From the NCBI GenBank assembly GCA_012845835.1, contig JABAKD010000002.1, forward strand, positions 16,508,129-16,572,128: a DNA stretch of 64,000 bases, read 5' to 3'. A program made the translations under genes and the position numbers. This document shows, one piece after another, positions 23,235 to 35,200 of the stretch. Origin of the DNA: Undaria pinnatifida. Its lineage: Eukaryota > Sar > Phaeophyceae > Laminariales > Alariaceae. Positions within the stretch are counted from its first letter, which is position 1; every line of letters begins with the position of its first letter. The notes beneath the pieces are model-generated. The model worked only from the letters and a program-made list of their open reading frames with translations. It was not told the DNA's origin and did no database searches.

Positions 23235-26200
23235 GTCAGGCTAAACACGTTCTTTCACACATACATATCACAAAAAAAATCTGCTGTGCTTGTTGTGCGC
23301 GATGCAAGTTCGTGTGTAGTATAATGACACTGCTGTGGCGGTGCTCAAAGCAAAGGCCAAACCCGGCTGGCTGGCTGTGTGTGCATAGGTTGTGGTTCCC
23401 ACCCTCACTCGGCTTTCTCCCAACCTTCACTCTTCCTTTGATGCAATCATTCAATCCTTTCCTTCTTCGTCGTGGTTGCTGGTACTTCGTCCGATTGAAT
23501 CCAGGTCCCTCTGCGACGACGTCCAGAGCTACTTCGACATACCGGTCCCTCTCGATGGCGACATGGAGATTGATCTTGACGTTTTAAGCATCGAGTGCGA
23601 AGCGAATGGAGAGCTCCCCGACGAGCTGGACGAGATCATCGTGCAAGGCGGAACTCTTACCATCACCAGCACCCACAGCTCTGCTCAGTGAGTGGGTGGG
23701 GCATACAGTAACTACTGTAGTATGTGTTTTCTTCGCATTAAATAAACTGATATTTGCACCCATCTGCATGCAGCATAATAGCCAGCGTCCGCGCCGACGC
23801 CTCCTTTAGAAAGAGGCGAGCTCTGTGGCGACAAGCCACCTCGCAGACAGCAGTGGCACAAAGTGCAGATACAGCAAACGGGTGATTTTGTGATTTGGCC
23901 ATATCATGCAGTGCCAACCCCATTGAACACGAAGAGGGCAAAATACACGCAAGCCAGCACACCAGATTATTTGCAACAGAAAAATGAAAATAATAATGTA
24001 AGAAAAAGCACACAGCACAGACTAATAAAATAATAAAAGCATACCAGGTATAGGCTATAGTCTATATACGCACGATGATACGCGCGATCGGAGTATCACA
24101 TTACACAGCTTGCAAAGATGAACGTTTCGACAAAATCTTCGATCTCACACCTGGACGAGTGTATTTTTATTTTATAATAATATGCTTTCACATCTACTAT
24201 TAATACTACTACTATCTGTAGATTATAGACATACATACGTAGCATCATGTGAACATGGTTGTTGTTGCAGTGTTGTTGTTCTCACATTAACTTGCATAAT
24301 CAAGTCCGTGGTCACAGGACAGGCTCCAGTCACTCTGGAGTGGAGGAATACCCCAAGGAATATTACACAAACAAAACTAAAAGTGGAACGACACGCATAT
24401 ATATATCATACGTTGCTGACGCAATTTATGCTTCTGCCAGAAAAATATAAAAAATGAAATCGAGAGTCAGCCTACGAGGTGCTAGGTCCATACTAGTACA
24501 TATCATATTATTCGTCGCACTACTCGCGCCTGAAAAAACCGACTACACCGCTTGCCACCCAGAAGATACTAACAACACGGATATATTACACGTGATACCT
24601 AGATCACTACGCATACGCACGTCAGACTCAAGTCAATTTGGAAAAAACAAACGAAACGAAAAGAAGAGAAAAGAAAAGAACAGAAGAGAACAAAAGAGAA
24701 GACTAAGAAGCAAGGAAAGGAAAAAACCTAACACCATACTAGCAGACCCTAGGAACTGACTAAAGACGGCATTGGGCTTATAGAGGGTATCAAGTGCATC
24801 ATCAATGGCACTGGGGGGAGAACGCAACAAGGCGAAGAAGTCAGGGCGGCGTTATGCTAAGTTGAGACGGCCATTGGAAGGCCCACAAGCTTCAAGACGA
24901 TGATGTGGCCAGACCCAGACTCCAGTCTCTTGGGCAGGACGCCCCCCCTTCCCCTCTCCCCCCCCCCTAGCATTAGCGCGCGTTAAAATTTATGGGGTCT
25001 AGGAGGAGTATTTTATACACATGTACAACCAGGCTCTTCAAGTATACTTTGGAGTATACAAATAACCATGCATATCAAATGGCAACTCTACTATTCTTTG
25101 TAACGGGTGTTTACTTACATTACACAGCAACAACGAAGTAACCACCTACTACTACTACTGCACAAAAGGTAAGTGTAACCTACCGTGCCATCGGACAGCG
25201 GTGTGCTGGATGTGGATGTTGATGTGTGGAAGTAACAGTTATATTGCGAAGAATAGTAGTGTGTACACCGAGGAGGGAGGGCTTCAGGTAGGCGTGTTAC
25301 TGCAGCAGCTGTGTACGAGCAGCTGCTCTGCTGCTGTGTTGTTGTTTTGTTGCCTTTATTTAACGAGTTTTTTTCTAACCGTTTTCTCGGAATTCTATCA
25401 TACGTACGTGTGGTGGTGCCGTCGTGGTAACCCCTCTCTGCTCCTACTTCGTATGTACGTGTAAATGATACCGCACGGATCATCACTCGGGGAGGTCGCA
25501 GTCTCCTTTGAGGGTGGGTCTCCCCCACAACCCCCCACCCCCCCCCTCCCAGCTCCGTCTCTCAAGAAAGGGATGCGCGTTGTCAAAGGTCAAACGATCA
25601 AGGCAAACAACAAATGAGTACCCCTCCCCTATTAATAGCACACTCTTCCCCTGGGATAAGAAATAACCTCTGCGACACACTTCCTTGCCTACTGTGTCTT
25701 AAGCGACACGAAGGAAAAGCCGGTTAGCAACCACCGGTATCGTCCGTCGAGAAGCATAGACCTTGCCAGCTTGAATCATAAACACAATGCATGTGATTTC
25801 CTCGGCTAATTTGAGATGTGTATATAGTCTAAACTATATCCTCTGTCTCGCAACGCCAGTGATCGCATTATTTTGAATGCATCCACGAGTAGGGTAAGTG
25901 ATGAGGTCGGCCACTGAGTGCGTTGACGGTGACGTCGCTGATTTGAGCAGAAACAACGGGTCAAGCGTGAAGACAGTGCACACATAAACCTCAGCCGTGG
26001 AATCAGTAGTTAAACGGCTATGCTATGGTATAACAAAATCTCCTTTGCACTCGTTCCTTGAAAAAAAAAGCGAAGGATGTGATCAATCAAGATATCTCGC
26101 CTAATGCATATTATTCGTAGCTCATTCAATGTGTGCTGGTGTTGTAAGGCTTAAATTTTGGGTAGGTGATTGGGTAACAATTTCTCCCGGTGGTCAAATA

Positions 26201-29200
26201 GACTATTAACAGCACGCTCTAAATACCTTCAAAAATGGCGCCGTCGGCGGGGCTCCAATCTGCGCTTGAAATTCACGCAATCGGTTTCTAACCATTCCCT
26301 TGGCCACTCGAGCACGTCGAGTAATTTTCCGTTGTCCTCTCTCACAAACCCTTTCCGCGGTGTGATACTGATTTTTCAGGTTTGTCAATCTCCGCTTCAC
26401 CGTGGAGGACGGGGCTTCACTTGAATTCGACGTGGACACCGTCTTGTTCGGTCCCAACTCAGGGGTGAGCAGGGGGAAGGGGGTACTCGTGTCAAGCATG
26501 GCCGTAGTCGTATAACCATAGATCCCCGTATCCCTACAATGCCGGGGGACAGAGCACTTTGGGGTTTCCGAGACGGGGCAGGCATTGCTTTTCCCAAACA
26601 GGGGAGGGGGGGGGACAGGTTTTGGCGACCACACCCGATGTCAAGGCTAAGGAAGAGAGGGGCGCTTCAAGTAACAACGCCGCGTCAAACTATCGCATCT
26701 TATCTGATTTTGTTGGGCTCTGAGAATCTCCAGCTCATCACCCTGCGTTGCATTTGAAGGACAGTATGTCATGGTCTACCATTGCCGGCCGTTACTACCG
26801 CGGTACTGTACTGTAGTGGCATTCCTTGATATATGTAGACCTTACCCCCGAGTCCCGCACACTCCGTCGACTCTGTGGCTCGGCCGACATATGTTTGAGT
26901 GCGGTAGTCTCCGCCATGAATATCACATACGCTTTGTGGCTTAGCCTGTTTGTTCTGCCTGACGTGGCCGACCGGCGGTAGTGTATGTTGTGCCGGTTTA
27001 TCATAGTGCTTCGAAGTATACGATAAGACTTTGACAGGACTCTGAAGTCTGTGTGTATAAAATTCCAATGTCAATTGACTCATGTGGGGCGTTACCCTCT
27101 AACTTGATCACCCTGATAACTTGAACGTGAAACTAACGCTACGTACATGTAACCCCATCATACGATCATGTTTCGGTACCCGGCACCCTCATCCTGCCCA
27201 GTATACCCTCGTAATACGGTTTGCCTGCCCCTTCTTCCCAGTACGAAGAGAACGCGCAGGGCTACATGATCGATGTAAAAGAAGGTGGAAGTGTCACCTT
27301 CCTAGGCGATTTCGAAGGGACCGAGGTGCGGAACGTCAAGGCCATGTTCTACAACGCTGGAAGCATGGAGTGAGTCACACCACAACGTCCCATCAGAGTG
27401 GTTGGAGACTTTCATGTGATCACGAACTATTGTAGATTAATAACTTCTCGCCGTGTAGGCGGCGGCTTAATGCGGCAACAACAACACGGGTTTCCCAACC
27501 GCAACGTCGACACTCCCGCGCCTTCCTTCGCCGAGAATGCCTTCAGTAAAGCAAACGCGCGGCTTTCGATAGGATCGGTGTGTGCGTGTACTGTCTTGTC
27601 TTCATATTCAACCGTAATTGCTACCCAACGACATCAGTGCACCTGCTAGTAGTGTCCGTCCTGATTCTTCACCCTAGAGGTATGCCGGTACAGAACTTGT
27701 TGTCACAGACTGTGAAGTGCACGTTAACAGTACGGGCGTGCCAAGGCAGCACAGTTCGTCCACGGCTGGTGAGGGCGTCCAACACAGCCGGGAAAAGAGG
27801 TTGTGGATATATCTACACCCACTCGGTCAACAAGGGTATCGTTTTAACGCTGCCATGTTCGTCGCTGCACCCACTTTCTTGTGCAACACGTGTGACAGCT
27901 TCAAGGGCACCGCACTGTTCGAACAAAACGCCAACGTGTTCAACGCCAACAGCGGCGTTCTAAAGTGAGTAAATTGTTGCCGAAATCATAGGTACGATTG
28001 GATGCGTGCTACGATAGGACACGGTTTTGTAGCAAGTTTCGGCCGAACTGTTCCTGACGGGCGAGGCTCCTCAACTGAGGAGGTGAAAAGCTGATCTGCT
28101 CCATATCGTTGGAATATCAGTTATTTCGTATTGTCCTAGACTACAGAATTTATTTGTCGTTGTATGCCTAGATTATTGGACTGCTGTTCATCAGGCTGCA
28201 CTTGAGTTTTTCGCTCTTGGTCGGCTTTGGGGTTTAGAGAGTTCTTATTGTTGACACCTGACACTAACTCTGCGCATTGTCGGCCGGAACATTAAATAAT
28301 CGCGAAAATTTGAGAGAGCCTGAAGCGAGAAACGTCGTTGATTTTCTTCTCCAGTCCAGGTATGACCTCGACACCCGTAGTTGTAAGGGGCATTGCGTTC
28401 CATGCTTGGGGTGAACCCGTAGGGACACGGTTGAGATCCTGTGTGAAGACTCCATCGAGCTCCCCGAGGTTAAACCATGCGCTCACCACTTACTAACGGA
28501 TGCTCCGGGGAAATATTCATCAAGGGGACGTATTGGCATGTGAACTTCAAGATGCATTCGTATCTAACTGATGGGCAACCTAGCTTGCTCATTTTGCCAA
28601 AGGCTGCATCAAGCAAAATGTCCAAGGGCAGCTTCACCACAATATGGACCAGCTGCATTTTCAATAGTACGTTAAACCAGTCCGTCACACTTTGTGCGGT
28701 TTCGCCATGAGATTCTTTCACTGGGAAGGGGGGAGGGGGCGTTCGCTTCTGCTTCTCAAGCGAAGCATAGGCTGTAGCAGGGGTTACGGGCATACCCGGC
28801 TGTCTGGAGATCATGTCGAGATCACGTGCATCATAGAGCTGTCTCGCTAACAGCGGCTGTTTCCCCATCGCTCTGTTCATGTCTTCCTTCCTTCCTTCTG
28901 TAGGTTCCGCGACGAGACAACCTTCCAGGACAACTGGTACGTCGCCATCAACAACATCGACTCGGGATATATTAGGTAATATATTTGGTCATCTATAGAC
29001 TTTGGATAGTATGTGATATAGTATGTGATATGGTATGTGATATAGTATGTGATATAGTATGTGATATGGTATGTGATACATCATGTGGTATAATAGGGGT
29101 GTCACTTTTTTTTGCTTAAATGTTTCTGGCTGTCGGGTTTCCTCAAGTAACGACTACACCACCCATTATTGGAGTCCCATTCGTGGTTTACCATGTATTT

Positions 29201-32200
29201 GAATCCCAACAACAGTGTTTTTCGTACCGTGTGTTGGTTGCTTAATTGTTTCTCCGTCAAAGTCAGTTTGTGGGTGAGATTTGGAGCTGTTCCAGTGAGG
29301 AGACCCAGAAAAAAAATAGGTGCACCCATACCGTTTCGTGCGCCAGGCAGGTGGTGTGTGAGCACTCTGATCGGAACGTTGCGCTACTCGTAGGTGGTGG
29401 CACAGGCTTCTGTGTTGCTGTATACATTTTGAAAGCTAATGACTGTATGTCGGGACTCATTGAGCCAATATCGCTGGGATGTCATTGTTGGTTCGGGTTT
29501 TTCTTCGTTTTAGGTACCTACTCCGTGGTTTGCTCGTTGGGTCGCACTCCAATTTTCCTCAGAAATAAGTATTGGGTGGGGTATGGAGCTCCCCTGGTGT
29601 AGTGATGACCCTCAGGAGCAATTAGGCGAACCTCTGCCAAAGCATGTGTGCCACGCTATACGTGGGGTACAGGATACACTATTCTAGCGTTCAGTCCGGC
29701 ACACCATACTTGATGTATTCGGGAGTAGTATATTTATCAACTGGAATATGTTTAGGTGCTCACCTTACGTCAGACAAATTGGAAAATAGAAGGGTAGCCT
29801 CGTTTTCTGCGCGTTAATTCTCTTCCGTGCCCTTTTCCGAGCGCCAAACGCTTTTCGAGCGTCGAACGTCTTGAAATCACTATGCGTGTTGAGGCTCGTA
29901 ACCTGAAAGAAAGATTCGTGTCGAGGCCATGTCTTTGTGATAGGAGATGCAGAGGTGGCACCGAGTGCACTGTAATCTGCGCTCTCTACATATTGGCAGA
30001 GTGGTTATGGTTCACATTTAACACGTCTGCCCTGCGTTGTCCCTCATTGATGTCATGCTCGCCCTGTCGTGTGCAATTTCCCGCCACTGCTGCTACCGTT
30101 ACTAACTAGGTTCTCAGAGGGGGCAAACTTTGCGAGAAACAACAAGTTTTACGTTGGATCGGCCGCGTGCGCCATCCACAACGCCTCCTTGGAGGGAAAA
30201 GTCATGTGCGTCCGGACGCTCGTCCCTCTGGCTTGTCATCAGTACATGTGACTAAGTGGTCTAGTGGGCAGTGCGGTATAACCAACAACAGTATATACCG
30301 GGTATAGTTTAGAGTTCGTCGAATCTCGCCGGATTTCGCCGGCTTCTTAGCATTGATCTCCGAAGATCGCCCATCGCCACGAACTGCTATGGGAAATCAA
30401 GAAACTTCGATGCTTTTTCAACCCAGAAAAAACATGATCATGCTGGGCCTTGAACCTACGCACACCATACCCAGACGCGAACGGACGATGTACCCACCAA
30501 GCCATAGTCACGTGATTAAAATGCCTATATAGTGGGTAGTGCCGTATAGCCAACAGTATGCGTTGCGGGACGTATTGATTGAATCCCAAGGCGTACAGGA
30601 ATACCTCATGAAAAATAGAACCAATCCAGCAGGGTGGAGTTTCTTATCTGAGAGGGAGTGCGATCTACACTTGACTTCAGCATAATAACGGTTCCCGGAT
30701 TTCCTGTTTTCCTGTAAACTTCAGCCTGACTTTCTAAGCGTTCGCTTTCTTAGTAGAGGAGCTGCGCTGTACTTGATTGGCATTGCTCGAAGATCGGTTT
30801 CGATCGTTTCGATCGTTTCGATTGTTTGGACCACTCTTGAAGATTCGGTACAGGATTTTTCTCTACCAGGACCAGTGCGGCGGCCGTTCCAAGCAACCAT
30901 CACTCCGTAGACGACTACCCAATGCCCGCAATCATGCTGAATATACTGTTACTGGTTTGTCGTCACGTTGGCTACAGTAATTCTGATATGTGACCACGCT
31001 GGATATTGCTGCTACTGGTGTGTCTGTTGTTTCTCATGCATGGTGGACGTGGTACCCGATAAATCTCTTTCTGTTAATACTTATAATTCCGTCCTTGCAT
31101 GCCCCACCCCTCCCCCCCCCCCCCGGTTATATTTTTATGTGGCTTACAGCTTCCGTGGTGAGGCAACCTTCTCCGAGCACAGATGCGACGGCGTAGGGGC
31201 GATAAACTCCTACGGGACAGTCAAGTGAGCCTATACCTTGTCTCAATGCGACACGTGCGACCATAGGGGCACAGTACCTTTTTTAGGCCCAAATATTTTT
31301 ACCTGGCGGGGCTCCTAACCTATTCATTAAAGTACCCGACGTCGTCGTCCCACCAACAACATTTCGTCGTGTTTTTAGATGTTGTTCGTTATCCGAACTA
31401 TCATGAAGATTTCAAAGCTGAATATGAACTGCTCAGCTGGTCGAACTCACATATGACGTGTTCGAATTTGGCTATAGAAAGGTATTCGGGTTGCACTTTA
31501 ATTTTCCCATAATCAGCGTTCGGGTGAGGTACAGAGCTTCTCAAGGAAGTCATCGATACACCTCGGCAAACTACGGTGTAACTGTGCACCCCTCCGTTGC
31601 TTGCGTCTTTCTTTGCACCTGATGTGTACTGCTGTACTGCTGGTGTGTGTTTATATGAGTCTCCACATGTGTTATGCATCCATGCGCCCCTCACTACAGC
31701 GTGTTTCGTCGTAAACAGCCAACTCTTGCTGTAAGTTGGCTATGTCCCCCTTGCCCCATATATTCGTGTACTTCCTACCCCCCCCCCCCCCCCCCGCGCG
31801 CCGTGTTTACATGTCCACTCAATCTGAATCCACCCACCCCCGTGTTTACATGTGAATGGTCCATGGCCTGCTAATAGGTTCTATGAGAAGGCGTACTTCA
31901 TTGATAACGAGAGCCTGTACGGCAACGGCGGAGCCGTGCGGAACCGGATGGGATCCATGATGTAAGGGGGTGATAACCGGTAGCCATAATTGGTGGCCAT
32001 AATCGGTGGCCATAACCGGTGACCTTATCCGATGGCGATAACCGCTCGCATAATACGGCCCGGTTGGGTTGTGTCATTCTAATTTTATGCGTTTGTGCGA
32101 TACACTCGCAAATGGTGTATCGACCACTCAATCGGTAGAACTCATATATGACGTCTTCGAAACAGTTTTGCTAATAAATGGGATGGGGGCCTTTCCCAAG

Positions 32201-35200
32201 CCGGCAACACCGCGGCTGTGGCGGTGTACACTACATTTCTGCCGTGGGCCTGTTCTAGACGCCGTAAAATAGTCCACACATTGGACAGATCACGATCTAG
32301 GTCATATAGATATTGCATTAATAGATCCTTTGTCTGTCATCACGAGATGTTTGCGCAGGGTCTGCGTAATACGGATCCAACCGAGGGAACATGTGCTAGA
32401 TCGTATGGACTATCCGGCGTTTATCCGGCAACATGATATATATATGCCATGCCATGTAGATCATCATGCAGACCAGGGATCTGTCGGCCCTGAGAGACAC
32501 TACGTCAGAAAAACCGGACCCTTAGCTGACTGTTTATCTCCTCTCACTCTTCCTTCCCTCAATTTCAAGTCCAATTTCTGATTAAACACCATGTCTGAGA
32601 AACAGGATCCCCAGCTGACAGAGGTATATGCCTATTATTGTGATATCAAGTCCCTGAAGAACCTCTCCTCTCTTCTTCTCTCTTTAAGATTTGTTCTACT
32701 TCTGGTTCGTTACCATGTCTGAGAAAAATAATCCCCAGCTAACGGTATGATTTATGTCATATCTCTCATTCCTGCTCCTCTCCTCTCGTGCCCTCTCCTC
32801 TCGCTCATTCCTACTTTATCTCCAGCTTCAAGGCAGCCGTACAGTTTGTTGGCAACGCAGCGGACTCTTATGGTGGCGGCCTCGCGGTGGAAGGCGGCCA
32901 TGTCATGTGAGACCAAACAATGCCACGTTTTGAAAAGCGATGTCACCGTTAAGCAAGCCGTAAGCAAGCTTGGAACTGCAAGTGCTATTCAGAAGCGCAA
33001 GGTGCAAGTTTTGTTTTCCTCGTGAACGCTGTGGAATCCCAGCGCCCACATGCCACATCCTAATGCGCGGTAAACTTCGAAGAGTGCATGCAGGTGTGTG
33101 TCGATACCAAACGATTGTTCCGTGTCCTATATGTAACGTACACAATAATCCCGCCTCAGTGAGCGCGCATTTCCCGCATAGCTTCGGAATCAGGTCACCC
33201 GGCAGGCTACCAATGTTGCACCCGAAGTATGGTTGTTGCGAAGGATATTTGTTTGCTCCATCATGCCTGGCAGCGGGGCACGACTCCCAGTTTTGTTATG
33301 TGGAGCGTGCTTGGATAGGAGTAGGCACGTGTTGTTATAAGGCTATTTTATTTTCGAAACGGTGGGGCTCCTTAACCTATTACAGTAAAAACATCGGAGG
33401 AGGATTATTCTTGTTACTGCAATATTGTGCTTTGGTTTACCTACCTAGAGCAGTATGTAGATGGCGGGATTTTTCGTTGAGTTGCAGTTTCAGTTTCAGT
33501 TTCACATGTGCCGTTGCAGTTGCAGTTGCACTTTCATTATGAGACTATAGTATTATACATTTTGTCATCCGACAATATAGTGTAGATGCCGTTCGGATGT
33601 AAATCGAATATCCTTTCATAAAGCAGCAGTAGTGCCTATGAAGTTGAATGATCGAACCATGAAGCAGTGGTATCTTCCGCCAACCATTTGCCCATTTCCT
33701 TTCCCCACACCTCCTCATTTTATCTACTGTGTGTCCTCTCCCTATATGTGTTTTAGTGAGAGTTTCGTTGTTCTCAAAAACAATTTTAGGAGCCTCAGAA
33801 ACAGATGGGCGCACCTCTGCCGTACTATTAGTAGCATGTGGCATGTCCTCGAGTCTTCAACGTTCGGCCAAACAACTTATCGGCGACACCACACACTGCC
33901 CGGAGCGTGCGCGGGGAGGTGATAGTTGCCGCACCTCTCTGCAAAATATTCCACAGCCCTCTCTTCATGGCCTCACCTTCCCCCTTCAATATTTTGGATG
34001 TTTGATTTTGTGTGCCTTAGGTTCCAGAAGGCCGTGCTTTTCGACGGAAACGTGGCTTTAGAAACGGGGGGCGCCTTCAGCGTGACTTCCGGCAGTGTAT
34101 ACGACAGGTGAGCACACACTAACGCTGATACCGTGTGTAGGCAAAATGGCAGGTCGTCGCTGTTCCAGCTATCTGTGTTCCTCAGATTGTTTGTGGCGAA
34201 ACGTTGAGCCTTTTGGCAACGAGCTTCGGTATAAATGTTGAGTACGCTCCTCGTACTCTATTAGCTGTTGTAGTTTTTGTTGATTTTGTCGCTGTTTTTG
34301 TTTTTGTTGTTGTTGTTGGTGGTGGTATTGCTGCTGCTGTTGTTGTGATTTTGGTTGTTGATGATCTTACATTGACCCATCGCCACAATCTAGTTTGTGG
34401 CCGTAAATAAACGGCCCCACCAACTCTGGAGTGAAAGGGCACTTCTCAGGAGAAAAAAAATAAAACGCCGAAACAGGTACGTAGTACGTACCGGCCACCT
34501 CTCGTTCTGTTTTCGTCTCTACGCCATCCTTTCCGTAAAGTGTAGAGTTATTATGAAGGCTCGTTAACAGTTCACGACAATGGGTTGCTCACGTTCAAGA
34601 AGCTTTTGTGACGAGCCTCGGCATGAATGTTCGGTGCGCTCATACTGTTATTTGGTGTTGCTTTGGAAGATTAGACCAGTAGTTACCTGCAGATATGGGG
34701 AATTAATTACCTGATAATAGGTAGTAACACTGGAAGGTTTCCTTAGGAGTAGGAGGACGTATCTTATGAGTGAACAAGATTTTTGTTTTTTTTCATCCTC
34801 CGGTGGATGGGGAAAAATAAAGCTTTAGCTCACCACACTTCCACGTATTTTCATACGCGTCGTGTGTCGATTTAACTCAGTTGCTTTCGCAGCCCAACGC
34901 TAGCTGGCACACCCTTCGGGTCCCGTTGTAGGAGGGAACAAGAGGTGGGCGTTTGATAGCCCACCCCGTACAGTCTTCACCCGGCACGTTCGATCTGAAT
35001 GAAGCTACCCTTCTTTTGGATAATCAACGCAGGCATGTGAATAACCCCAACAGCCAACCGAATAGGCCGACCTGCACGGGGGTGGTAGTCTATCTCCCCG
35101 ACCCAATCGTATTGCACTGTGGTATACTGGCCATGCGTAATCCCTTTAGACATGCACCAACGATTGTGGAGGATTAAAAACTAAAGCATGGGATCCTTTT

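Noticed and set aside
32970-33542. 190-codon plus-strand ORF after gene B exon 10
   Set aside because: It lies in intron 10, begins at a non-ATG codon, includes a dispersed repeat and ends in a Ser/Phe simple repeat.
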